DNA of 41,070 bases, from NCBI GenBank assembly GCA_002316295.1, contig DCDF01000235.1, positions 1 through 41,070 of the forward strand, given 5' to 3'. Within the stretch, counting starts at the first letter, position 1. Each line of letters opens with the position of its first letter. This DNA comes from Syntrophaceae bacterium UBA1062. GTDB taxonomy: Bacteria > Desulfobacterota > Desulfomonilia > UBA1062. The notes under the pieces are model-generated. The model ran no database searches and had not been told where the DNA came from. It was given only the letters and a program-made list of their open reading frames with translations. The position numbers were made by a program, and so were the translations under genes. Below, piece by piece: positions 25,443 to 33,610 of the stretch.

Positions 25443-26118
25443 CCTCTTGAGACTCCACGCACTCGCCCTCGATCAGGTGCAGAAGAAAGTCGTGGTTTTC
25501 CTTCAGGCTCTTCAGATACGGATCGAACGAGTCCAGCTTTTCCGCCAGCCGGGCATATCCGAGCTGTCTGAACCAGAGTGAGAAATCGTTCATCACAGGC
25601 CCGGATACCAGCCTCGGACCTATGAAGAGATGGTATCCGACCGAATCGCTGTCGATATCTCTGAGGATCCGTATGAATTCGGCGGGCGTCTTCGCCCGTC
25701 GGCCGGTGCCGAGCACGGTCAGGCGGGGCTTGCAGAACACAAAGGCGTTCTCGGGCGAGGTATGCCGCTCGCCGGACATCTCCTGGAGGTGCTGGGCAAG
25801 AATGGTGCAGATCTCCCGGCGGACCAGCTCGAGATCCATGCTTCTGACCAAGTTGAGATTGGCGAGCTTTTCTGCAACAGAATCCTCGGCCAGATAGGTG
25901 TGGACCCAGGATGAGAAGTCGTTTGGATACTCCGGGATTGTATGGGGATCCCGGAAGAAATGCTGGTGGAGGTGAAAAAACAGCGACCACCTGGAGGCGA
26001 TGGTCACCTCCATCAGCAGCTGGCTCAAGGATACGGCCCTCTGGTTCGTCACTTCGGCCAGATAGACCGCCTTTCTGAATTCGAAGGGCGCTGCAGAGCG
26101 CCTGTACTGTGTTTTCAT
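25402..26118 (-). CDS. DUF5752 family protein
   Basis: 238 residues, helical and soluble, with AFEFRKAVYLAEVTN-like start (PFEFRKAVYLAEVTNQRAVS), FHLHQHFFRD, DFSSWVHTYLAEDSVAEKLA and a central LFIGPRLVSGP segment. I assign DUF5752 from memory of its co-occurrence with trehalose- and glycogen-type clusters; the function is unknown. GAGG (26127-26130) eight bases from the ATG at 26118 supports this start over the one at 26142, which has no ribosome site. It overlaps the downstream TreT-like gene, pointing to coupled translation. Confidence 0.65.
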   Translation of the reverse strand: MKTQYRRSAAPFEFRKAVYLAEVTNQRAVSLSQLLMEVTIASRWSLFFHLHQHFFRDPHTIPEYPNDFSSWVHTYLAEDSVAEKLANLNLVRSMDLELVRREICTILAQHLQEMSGERHTSPENAFVFCKPRLTVLGTGRRAKTPAEFIRILRDIDSDSVGYHLFIGPRLVSGPVMNDFSLWFRQLGYARLAEKLDSFDPYLKSLKENHDFLLHLIEGECVESQEDVRDDRKIPEYRS

Positions 26119-26179
26119 TGCAGGTACCTCGAGAGTCTTCATTCGTTATTACAGGCCTTTTGTTCTCCGCCTCACTTTT

Positions 26180-27268
26180 TCAAGAGACCGGCATCAACCC
26201 GGCGGGGGAAAGTGTACGGCTGCCCGGTATGCACCCTGTTTCTTCGATGAGCCTCCGGTATACGTGCTCGTACCGGTCTGCCATGGCTGTGGCGGAAAAC
26301 CGCCGCCGGGCATGCAGGAAACATCTCTTGCGGTCTATGCCGCCGATATTTCGAACAGCAGCGGCCATCTCATCAGCATCGGATACGATGACACCGGTTA
26401 TCCCGCTGTCGACAACCTCGGGAACCGAACCGTACGGCCGGGCAATGACCGGAGTCCCGCAGGCCATTGCCTCAATCATCACCAGTCCGAAAGGCTCGGG
26501 CCAGTCGATTGGAAAGAGCAGTGCCAGGGCATTGCCGAGGAACTCAGACCTCTCACTATCGTGGATCTCGCCCAGGTACTCGATCAGGGGATGATCCAGC
26601 AGGGGTTTGATTTTTGACGTAAAAAAATCGAGGTCCGCCCGGTCGACCTTTCCGGCCATCTTGAGCGGGATGCCCGACCTCTTGGCCACCTCGACGGCGA
26701 TTTCAGGATGTTTTTCCGGAGATATCCGAGAAAAATACGCAAGATATCGCCCCTTGTCAGGATAGAGCCGGAAGTATGATTCGGGCAGTCCATGATAGAC
26801 CGTGTCGACCCAGTTGAGCTTGAGTCCCGCAAGGGGTTTCCGCTGTTCATTGCTGACGGATACGAGCCGCATATCGTCAAAGACCGCCATCAGCTCGGTC
26901 CAGTGGAGAAAATCCATTCTTCCGTGAAGGGTATGCACGCACGGGACTGTACACGAGCGTGCGAAGGGAAACGCCAGATAATCGATATGGCAGTGGATGA
27001 TGTCGAACTCGTCCGCGCGGGCAAAGGCGTGCGCGAGCTCCACGCAATGAAAGGCCGAAGGATCGGGCATGCCCGGATCGAGGCGGATCGATCGGGGTAC
27101 CACGCTGTACAGCCTGGCGCCCGTCCTCGAATCCCCGCTTGCAAACAGTGTGACACTGTGGCCTCTGCGCACGAGCTCTTCAGTCAGATGAGAAATCACC
27201 CTCTCGGAGCCGCCGTACAGTTCCGGGGGCACCGGCTCGAAGAGCGGGGCGACCTGGGCGATCTTCAT
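26180..27268 (-). CDS. Glycosyltransferase family 4
   Basis: 362 residues, GT-B fold. N-terminal KIAQVAPLFEPVPPELYGGS (2-21) gives the acceptor-side Gly loop; FDIIHCHIDYL follows. The C-terminal half has YLAYFSRISPEKHPEIAVEV and DWPEPFGLVMIEAMACGTPV, the EX7E donor site. It transfers a sugar from an NDP- or GDP-sugar; donor and acceptor are not determined. Ribosome site AAGGAG is about 11 bases upstream. First gene of the GT4-DUF5752-TreT-debranching run. Confidence 0.85.
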   Translation of the reverse strand: MKIAQVAPLFEPVPPELYGGSERVISHLTEELVRRGHSVTLFASGDSRTGARLYSVVPRSIRLDPGMPDPSAFHCVELAHAFARADEFDIIHCHIDYLAFPFARSCTVPCVHTLHGRMDFLHWTELMAVFDDMRLVSVSNEQRKPLAGLKLNWVDTVYHGLPESYFRLYPDKGRYLAYFSRISPEKHPEIAVEVAKRSGIPLKMAGKVDRADLDFFTSKIKPLLDHPLIEYLGEIHDSERSEFLGNALALLFPIDWPEPFGLVMIEAMACGTPVIARPYGSVPEVVDSGITGVIVSDADEMAAAVRNIGGIDRKRCFLHARRRFSATAMADRYEHVYRRLIEETGCIPGSRTLSPAGLMPVS

Positions 27269-27294
27269 TGTGCCTCGATCTCCTTATGATTAGT

Positions 27295-27322
27295 AGGATA
27301 GGCACCGCCCAGGCGTTCTCAA
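27295..27322 (-). promoter_or_regulatory. Promoter candidate for the GT4-DUF5752-TreT-debranching operon
   Basis: On the minus strand TTGAGA (27322-27317) and TATCCT (27300-27295) are 16 bases apart, 26 bases ahead of the GT4 ATG. It is a fair match in the right place. Confidence 0.4.
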
Positions 27323-27348
27323 GCAAAAGGGGGAAGGCCTCTCATTCT

Positions 27349-27379
27349 GCCGCAGTGAGGCGTTTTCACTTTGTGCGGC
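27349..27379. other. Hairpin downstream of the small membrane protein genes
   Basis: GCCGCA-GTGA (27349-27358) pairs with TCAC (27366-27369) and TGCGGC (27374-27379), with a four-base bulge. It lies 3' of the small membrane genes on the minus strand. No T-run follows, so it may be an mRNA 3' structure. Confidence 0.4.
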
Positions 27380-27412
27380 GCCCTCGTCAAGAGCCCGGAC
27401 GGGCTTACGGAT

Positions 27413-27628
27413 TCATCTCCCGGCGGATCTGCTTCGGATGAACACAAACACAGCAAACAAGATCAGAAACACGATGATGAGGGTGTTGAAGATCCATGCC
27501 GCGTGCGCGTCCACTCCACCGAAGCCGAGAACGGCCAGTGTAATCGCGATCACCAGGAACACGATCGCCCATGCGATGAAAAGCGTGGCTTTTGTGTAAA
27601 CCGGCATCTCCCCGAAACCATGCTGCAC
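27413..27628 (-). CDS. Small two-helix membrane protein, DUF1328-like
   Basis: 71 residues. Two hydrophobic helices: LFIAWAIVFLVIAITLAVLG and AAWIFNTLIIVFLILFAVFV, joined by a Gly-rich turn (GFGGVDAH), the layout of the DUF1328/YtjA family. It ends in a short basic tail (RSRSAGR). An ATG seven codons in (27607) would give a length closer to the family's usual 50-60; neither start has a well-spaced ribosome site. Last of three similar genes in a row. Confidence 0.65.
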   Translation of the reverse strand: MQHGFGEMPVYTKATLFIAWAIVFLVIAITLAVLGFGGVDAHAAWIFNTLIIVFLILFAVFVFIRSRSAGR

Positions 27629-27665
27629 CCGTGCACTGTCGATGCCGAGCGCGGTTGTGTCCCTC

Positions 27666-27840
27666 TTATCCGGGGGGCGGCAATGTTTTCTTCCTTCCCA
27701 TGATGAGTAAGACGATGAAAGGGATCAGAAACGCGATGAACGGAGAATCCCACAAACCAGGCGAATGCACCGGCCAGGCCGCTGAAATCGAAAAAGGCTT
27801 CAATAATCGCAATGAGCGGAACCGCCAGCGCCGGCATCAT
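27666..27840 (-). pseudogene. Frameshifted DUF1328-like small membrane protein
   Basis: The frame from 27840 gives MPALAVPLIAIIEAFFDFSG then LAGAFAWFV, clearly like the neighbouring copy (LAIIAAIFGFSGLAGVFGWL), then turns to nonsense. Skipping one base in the GGG at about 27748-27750 restores SPFIAFLIPFIVLLIMGRKK and a stop at 27668-27666, giving a normal two-helix protein of about 58 residues. It is either a real frameshift or a sequencing error in the G run. Confidence 0.6.
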
Positions 27841-27965
27841 GCGCCTGCCGCTGCCCTTTTGCCAAACACATCAGTGAGCTTATAATGTCCTCGATACTTC
27901 GCCTCGCAATCAGGAGCACAGCCGAGGCCGCCGCTCTCACCGGTTCACCGAATCCCTGTGGTTTC

Positions 27966-28142
27966 TCAGTCCGTCATCTTGCCCACTACCTTACGCGCCG
28001 CAATGAACAATGCAACGGCCACGGCCAGGAAGAGGGCGAAAAGGATAAAAGCAAGCCAGCCGAATACGCCTGCGAGACCGCTGAAACCGAAGATGGCGGC
28101 AATGATTGCCAGAACGAGGAATGTGAATGCCCAAGAGAGCAT
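27966..28142 (-). CDS. DUF1328 family small membrane protein (YtjA-like)
   Basis: 58 residues, close to the family norm (E. coli YtjA is of similar size): MLSWAFTFLVLAIIAAIFGF then SGLAGVFGWLAFILFALFLA, two membrane helices with the conserved GF-G-AG turn, and a short charged C-terminus. The start is the ATG at 28142 with AAAGGAGG about eight bases upstream; the GTG at 28151 overlaps that ribosome site. Small inner-membrane proteins of this family are often stress-induced, but their function is unknown. Confidence 0.8.
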   Translation of the reverse strand: MLSWAFTFLVLAIIAAIFGFSGLAGVFGWLAFILFALFLAVAVALFIAARKVVGKMTD

Positions 28143-28215
28143 GTCTTTCACCTCCTTTGCCGCTGCACCGGCATATCGGGAAAAATGTGCACTGTCTGGG
28201 AATGCATACAGGACC

Positions 28216-29991
28216 TCATCTTTCCGTGAGCGTGTGCGCGGCGGATTTATTGATGTACAGGGTATTGTATCCTATCGGGCCCACCCCTCCGCCTTTCTGT
28301 GGAAGGCTGAAAACATACAGGATGTTGTCAGTCGGAAGTCCCTCGAGCCCGGGCGTGCCCATGAGATCGAAGCCCGCCACCCACCCTCCCCAACCGTTGG
28401 CGAACGCGATGTACTCCGTATTGCCCACGGAATACACAACCGGCGCGCTGTGCCATCCGGACACACCCTCGAAGCTCCAGAGCACCTTGCCGTTGTCTCC
28501 GTCGAGAATGACGGCCTTCTGGTCAGGAGTGCCCGTGATCACCAGGCCGCTCGCCGTGCAGGTCACGCCGCACACCATGGGATAGGTGGTTCGCACATCC
28601 CATGCGATTCTTTTCTTCTCCACATCAATGGCTGCAATGTGGCCGTAGGCGGCATTGGGTATGGGTTCGGATACTCCTCCCCGATAGAGAAGGCCGGGCT
28701 TGTACCCTTGTTCGATCACCTTGTAGCGGTGGCCGTTCTCGATACAGGGTACAAACATGCGCTTCATCCGGGGGTCGTATGCCACGGGTACCCACTCTCT
28801 TCCACCTGCACCCCCCGGGAACACCTCGGTCCATCGGTCCCTGACCGGAAACTTGTCCGAATTCAGCTTCACGCTTCCATCCGGCCGGACAGCGCCCCAG
28901 TCGATCCTGTGACTGAACGGCAGAGCATAAATGAACGCACCGTCTGCGCGGTCCAGCACATAGAAGTAGCCGTTTCTCGAGGCGAACATTACCACCCGCC
29001 GATTTCTGCCGTCGATCGTTATGTCGTCGATCACGGGCTCTATGGCATTGTCCAGGCCCCAGACATCATGGGGAATCACCTGGTAATACCACTTGAGTCT
29101 TCCGTTGTCCGCATTCAGGGCGACGGTGCATTCTGTGTAGAGGTTGGCGCCGTGTCTGGTTTCGCCGGACACGACCGGCCCGGGGCTGCCGATCCCGGCG
29201 AATATGGTGTTCGTTTTCACGTCATATGTGCAGGTCATCCAGGCAGGTCCGCCGCCCGTTCTCCACGACTCTCCTTCCCATGTCTCGTTTCCCGGTTCCC
29301 CCGGTCCTGGAACGGTCCAGAAGCGCCATATCCGCTCGCCGGTGTCGATATCATAAGCATCGATGAAACCCCTTATCCCGAAAACGCCCCCGGATATTCC
29401 CGCAATCACCTTGTTCCCGATGACCTGAGGAGCGAGCGTCGCGCTGTAGCCCTGTCTGTAGTCCGCCATCTGCACCTTCCAGGCGATCTCGCCTGTACGC
29501 GCATCGAGGGCCATGAGGTGTGCATCCAGGGTGGCGAACACCACCTTGTCCGATCCCACGGCAACTCCCCGATTCACGGCCCCGCAGCACAGGTTCAAGT
29601 CAGGAGGCAGCCCGTAGGCGAAATGCCAGTACTGTGCACCCATTGCGGCATCGAGGGCGAACACGTGGTTCCAGGGGGTGGAAACATACATGACCCCGTC
29701 CACGACAATGGGCGAGCACTCGAATGCGTCGTGAAGGCCGGTTTCCATCATCCATGCCAGCTCGAGATTCCCGACGTTTTCCTTGTTGATCCAGGTCAGC
29801 GGACTGAAGCGCCAGGCATTATAGTTGCGCCCGTACAATAGCCAGTCGCTTCCGTCATCTCCCTCCATGCCGACCCTCTGCTGGCGGTCGGCGAGATCCA
29901 GGGGGAGGCCGGGGGAATCAGCGCCGTGAAGACTTATGCCGGCAAGGAGAATCAATCCGCTCAGCAACCCGATCACTCCATGCATTTTCAT
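28216..29991 (-). CDS. PQQ-type beta-propeller dehydrogenase with substituted metal and catalytic residues
   Basis: 591 residues. Signal peptide MKMHGVIGLLSGLILLAGIS, so periplasmic. The eight-bladed quinoprotein alcohol dehydrogenase fold is clear: vicinal Cys pair C135-C136 in NLCCGAVNRG, GGGPAW with W251 where the Trp under PQQ lies, ASRNGYFYVLDR with R339, and repeated ALD-x-TG blade motifs. By eye alignment to methanol dehydrogenase, three key residues differ: the metal Glu is V203 (GGVFGIRG), the metal Asn is S269 (GIGSPGP) and the catalytic Asp is A282 (HGANLY). It may use PQQ differently or have lost dehydrogenase activity. It lies 24 bases downstream of the triheme cytochrome gene, its likely electron partner. 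Fold firm, activity open. Confidence 0.82.
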   Translation of the reverse strand: MKMHGVIGLLSGLILLAGISLHGADSPGLPLDLADRQQRVGMEGDDGSDWLLYGRNYNAWRFSPLTWINKENVGNLELAWMMETGLHDAFECSPIVVDGVMYVSTPWNHVFALDAAMGAQYWHFAYGLPPDLNLCCGAVNRGVAVGSDKVVFATLDAHLMALDARTGEIAWKVQMADYRQGYSATLAPQVIGNKVIAGISGGVFGIRGFIDAYDIDTGERIWRFWTVPGPGEPGNETWEGESWRTGGGPAWMTCTYDVKTNTIFAGIGSPGPVVSGETRHGANLYTECTVALNADNGRLKWYYQVIPHDVWGLDNAIEPVIDDITIDGRNRRVVMFASRNGYFYVLDRADGAFIYALPFSHRIDWGAVRPDGSVKLNSDKFPVRDRWTEVFPGGAGGREWVPVAYDPRMKRMFVPCIENGHRYKVIEQGYKPGLLYRGGVSEPIPNAAYGHIAAIDVEKKRIAWDVRTTYPMVCGVTCTASGLVITGTPDQKAVILDGDNGKVLWSFEGVSGWHSAPVVYSVGNTEYIAFANGWGGWVAGFDLMGTPGLEGLPTDNILYVFSLPQKGGGVGPIGYNTLYINKSAAHTLTER

Positions 29992-30015
29992 ATCTGCACC
30001 TCCTTGCAGGAACGT

Positions 30016-31074
30016 TCATCGTCTCCCGCTGTGACCGACTGGATCGGCGGCAAGATGATCCGGCTTTCCTCCCCGATGCCGCAGATAAGTGATTATCCGC
30101 CATCTCGCTTCTTCGTCGAGCTGCCTGTGTGAGGGCATGAGGCGCCCCGGAATTCCCTTCTCGATAAGCACGAACAGGTCGGTATCCGTGCCTCCGCCGT
30201 AGTCCCACTGACGGTCGATCAGCCTCGGAGCGAGGAAGCCGCCCTTTCCGCCCGCGTTGTGACAGTATGCACAGTAGAGCCGGTAGTGCTCTTCTCCGGA
30301 ATCGACGGCGTCCTTGTCATCGGGTGAAAGGGGGTTCTCGAGTGTTTTCTTCTCCATTCCATCTGGGACCTGGATCTCCGCCTGGGACGATGAATCAAAA
30401 ATGCTGTATGCGAAACCCGCCATGGCCCATCTGGACCGCGCGGGAAATTTCCTCTTCTGGGGCGCCATCATCGTGCCTTGCCTGCCGTTGCTGACAATTG
30501 CATATATACGGCCGAGCTGGGAGCTGCGCGCACGCAGGTCGGCAGGTTTCGGCCAGATGCGGGGGTCTTCAGCCCACGATCCTTTGCCGTCGCCCTTTTC
30601 ACCATGGCAGTCGATACAGGCGGTGACATAGAGCGTCGCTCCGTACACCACGTCCGGCTCCGTGTTTTCCAGTTCCCACGGCACTTCCCACTCTGTGGTG
30701 GTGTCCGGGTACTGATCCGTAATGAACCTCAGCACCGGATCGATGACGGATGCGGGAAGAGGGACGGCAGGCATTGATGTGCCGGGCACCCCGTTTTCGA
30801 TGATGGAGATCGTCATGCTTTCCGTGTTGCGGACCAGTGTGAGATTGGACGGCGGGGGCAGGTGATCGGAATGTCCGGGCCCATCGCCCTGCGCCTCTGC
30901 CCCGTGGCACTTGGCGCATGCTGTCGAATAGAAAGGTGGACCCTGCTGCCCTACCTCGCCTCTCACGAGCGTATAGCCCCACAGAGCGGGGAAAACGAGG
31001 ATGATCACCATGCAGGTGACAAGACGACTCCTCGGGATTCCAAAAGGCATCCGGTTCACAGACAAATCCGGCAT
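30016..31074 (-). CDS. Triheme cytochrome c
   Basis: 352 residues. An N-terminal hydrophobic segment (LVTCMVIILVFPALWGYTLV, 19-38) is a signal or anchor for export. Three class I cytochrome c domains follow, with CAKCH at 53-57, CIDCH at 153-157 and CAYCH at 268-272, and candidate sixth ligands M101 (GTSMPAV), M202/M203 (GTMMAP) and M313 (GRLMPSH). It would accept electrons in the periplasm. The same layout is seen in gluconate- or alcohol-dehydrogenase cytochrome subunits. It is upstream of, and probably co-transcribed with, the PQQ-type gene. GGGAGGGAAG precedes 31074; an ATG at 31050 is an alternative. Confidence 0.87.
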   Translation of the reverse strand: MPDLSVNRMPFGIPRSRLVTCMVIILVFPALWGYTLVRGEVGQQGPPFYSTACAKCHGAEAQGDGPGHSDHLPPPSNLTLVRNTESMTISIIENGVPGTSMPAVPLPASVIDPVLRFITDQYPDTTTEWEVPWELENTEPDVVYGATLYVTACIDCHGEKGDGKGSWAEDPRIWPKPADLRARSSQLGRIYAIVSNGRQGTMMAPQKRKFPARSRWAMAGFAYSIFDSSSQAEIQVPDGMEKKTLENPLSPDDKDAVDSGEEHYRLYCAYCHNAGGKGGFLAPRLIDRQWDYGGGTDTDLFVLIEKGIPGRLMPSHRQLDEEARWRIITYLRHRGGKPDHLAADPVGHSGRR

Positions 31075-31344
31075 CTTCCCTCCCGTGAGCGGGGCGCCGC
31101 CGATGCATACAGGCAGCCCGGCATCATGAGATATACTCTTTTCATCAAAGTGCTTTGCCTGAACGGTTTTTTCAAGTCTCCTGAATAATGTCGGGCGTAT
31201 GGAGACATGACCCGCTCCGGCACAATTCCCTGGTCCTGGGAACTGAAAACCGTCAAAGGAGAGTAGGATTGTCCCCCGAAATCGAAGCGGGCAAGGGTCA
31301 GGGAAAGATATTTTTCCTTTGATCTTCCGGAGATCTGAGACGCG

Positions 31345-33288
31345 TCACACAAGCCATGCGACGGCACCTGCCACGGCAAGGGCGACGGATGTGTTGAGGA
31401 CGATGGAAAGCAAGGCCACTTTGGCTCCTCCCTCCTTCCACAGCGTGGTGATAGTCGCGATGCAAGGAATGTAGAGCACGGTGAAGACAACAAGCACCAG
31501 GATCTGCTCGGACGAGAGGACCAGCGAGACGTCCGCGGTATCCAGCGCCGAGTTCAGCATGATCAGGGTGAGCTCCTTGCGGAAGATTCCCAGAAACAGG
31601 GTGATCCCCAGCTCCGAGGGAAGCCGGAGAATTATCTCTGTCACAGGGGAAAACAACCGGTTGATGGCGCCGTCTATGCCGATGAACGAGAACACGGCCA
31701 GGGCTATGCTCGAGACTGCGATGATCGGCCAGGCAAAAAGCAGAAACTCGAGTATGCGCACCCATACCTTGCGGGAGACGATGTGGAGATAGGGCCTTCT
31801 CAGAGGAGGGACGTCCATAATGATCCCGGGCGAGAGATCCGAACTGAAACGGGAAAGGGCGGACGAGATGCCCAGGGCGATGGCGATGTTGCCCAGGTAG
31901 ATGAGGGTCGTGTAGCCCGCGCCCAGGTACTTGCCGGCCAGGGCCAGGATGATCACGGTCCTGGCTGAACAGGCGATAAACGGCACCATGAGCATGGTGA
32001 CAACGCGGTCGCGTTCGTACTCGAGGTTGCGTGCCGCCATGATGGCCGGAACATTGCACCCATAGCCCATGATAATGGGCACCACCGATTTCCCGTGCAG
32101 CCCGAACCGGTGAAGCAGGCCGTCGACCATGAAGGCGATGCGCGGAAGCAGACCGGTATCCTCGAGCAGGGAGAGAACCACCAGAAGGGGGATGAGATAC
32201 GGCAGCACGATCCCGACGCCCGCCGTGAAGCCGTCATATATGCCCGAAACAAGGATGCCCGCAGAGCCGCTCACATGACCGTTCAGGTAGATACCGAAGC
32301 TGTCGAGCGGGCCTTCCACAAGCCCGGCGATCAGGTTGCCGATCCAGAAAGAGACCGCGAACATCGAGAAGAACACTCCCACGGTAGCCGCCAGGCCGCC
32401 TACCGGATTGATGATGAACCTGTCGATCGCTTCACCCGGGCTGACAGCGGCACGTGACTTCACCACGGCGACCTCTTCGAAGAGGTCCAGCACCAGCGCA
32501 TGACGGTGCGAAGCGAACACTCCCGATTCAGGCCAGTCGTGTATCTGCGCCAGAGACCGCCTGCATTCGTGCACATACTCCATAAAGTCGCTGTCCGTTT
32601 CGCGCGTGATCGTTTCGAACTCTTCATCCATCTCAAGAAGCTGGATGACCACGAAGCGCTCGTCCACTGCAAGGCGCTCTCTCAATGCCGAAGGGTATCG
32701 GGCCAAGATCGCGGCGATACATTCCTCCACGTCACGGTCGTACACGGGCGCCACCCTCTTGAAGCCTTCCTGCGCCACCCGGATGGCTGTCTCGAAGAGC
32801 TCATGGACCCCGCTGCCCTGCACGGCCACCAGCGGACAGGCCTCCACCCCGGTCAGTGACTTGAGCTTGGGGATATCGATCTCCATGCCCTTTTTCTGGG
32901 CCTCGTCGAACATGTTGAGGGCCACCACCATGGGCACGTCCATCTCGATGAGCTGCAGCGTAAGCTCCAGCGACCGGGCCAGCAAAGACGTGTCGATGAC
33001 GTTGATGATCACGTCCACCCGGCCCGACAGGAGGTAGTCCCGCGCCACCCGCTCCGCCGCGTCGTGGGCTGTGAGGGAATACGTGCCGGGCAGATCGATG
33101 AGCCTGATAGTCCGGCCGCCGATGTAGACGTCTGTCTCGGTAAAAGACACGGTGGTGCCGGAGAAGTTGCCCGTGTTCACCTTGAAGCCGGCCACTGCAT
33201 TGAAAATGGTGGACTTCCCGCAGTTCGGCTGCCCGGCCAGGGCAATCACCAGCTCGCTCTTATCGCTTGTCGTCCCGGATTTCCACAT
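31345..33288 (-). CDS. feoB: Ferrous iron transport protein B
   Basis: 647 residues, inner-membrane Fe(II) transporter with an N-terminal G domain: G1 GQPNCGKST (19-27), G3 DLPG, G4 NMFD. A helical regulatory region follows, then the membrane core with paired gate segments (GVGIVLPYLIPLLVVLSLLE and VMGYGCNVPAIMAAR-like IIMGYGCNVPAIMAARN) containing the conserved Cys. It is shorter than E. coli FeoB (773). The ATG at 33288 with GGAG (33298-33301) nine bases away is preferred over the GTG at 33303. Its start overlaps the end of feoA. No feoC is seen. Confidence 0.95.
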   Translation of the reverse strand: MWKSGTTSDKSELVIALAGQPNCGKSTIFNAVAGFKVNTGNFSGTTVSFTETDVYIGGRTIRLIDLPGTYSLTAHDAAERVARDYLLSGRVDVIINVIDTSLLARSLELTLQLIEMDVPMVVALNMFDEAQKKGMEIDIPKLKSLTGVEACPLVAVQGSGVHELFETAIRVAQEGFKRVAPVYDRDVEECIAAILARYPSALRERLAVDERFVVIQLLEMDEEFETITRETDSDFMEYVHECRRSLAQIHDWPESGVFASHRHALVLDLFEEVAVVKSRAAVSPGEAIDRFIINPVGGLAATVGVFFSMFAVSFWIGNLIAGLVEGPLDSFGIYLNGHVSGSAGILVSGIYDGFTAGVGIVLPYLIPLLVVLSLLEDTGLLPRIAFMVDGLLHRFGLHGKSVVPIIMGYGCNVPAIMAARNLEYERDRVVTMLMVPFIACSARTVIILALAGKYLGAGYTTLIYLGNIAIALGISSALSRFSSDLSPGIIMDVPPLRRPYLHIVSRKVWVRILEFLLFAWPIIAVSSIALAVFSFIGIDGAINRLFSPVTEIILRLPSELGITLFLGIFRKELTLIMLNSALDTADVSLVLSSEQILVLVVFTVLYIPCIATITTLWKEGGAKVALLSIVLNTSVALAVAGAVAWLV

Positions 33289-33496
33289 GAGATGCCACTC
33301 CACGGCCGATCATTGTTCTGGCGCCCGACAACACGTCTTCGATGAGCAGCGGCCCGCGGAACGGCGCGGCCTGAACCACCCGGATCGTTTTCCCCTCATG
33401 CAGGCCGAGGCCCGCCATGCGCGACAACACACCCTTTCCACCCGAGATCCTGCTGATCACGGCGGTATCGCCCTCTTTCAGTTCCAGTAGAGTCAA
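33260..33496 (-). CDS. feoA: Ferrous iron transport protein A
   Basis: 78 residues, single SH3-like FeoA domain: LLELKEGDTAVISRISGGKG, LSRMAGLGLHEGKTIRVV and a final HVEIRDD strand. FeoA is a cytoplasmic partner needed for FeoB activity. It starts with TTG at 33496; AAGGAG (33503-33508) six bases upstream decides this. It overlaps feoB by 29 bases, so the two are translationally coupled. Confidence 0.93.
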   Translation of the reverse strand: MTLLELKEGDTAVISRISGGKGVLSRMAGLGLHEGKTIRVVQAAPFRGPLLIEDVLSGARTMIGRGVASHVEIRDDKR

Positions 33497-33610
33497 GCTG
33501 AACTCCTTTCATGCTCGTATCTTCGTGCGGCCTCCTCCCGGTCCGAGGCGCCGGCCGCGTCCCAACAGCGCCTCTGAGGATATTCGAGACCATAAGCCCC
33601 TCTGCTTCCG

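Noticed and set aside
27958..29841. 627-residue plus-strand open frame opposite the PQQ-type gene
   Set aside because: Composition is rich in His, Arg, Gly and Pro with no recognisable motif; the minus-strand gene is clear.
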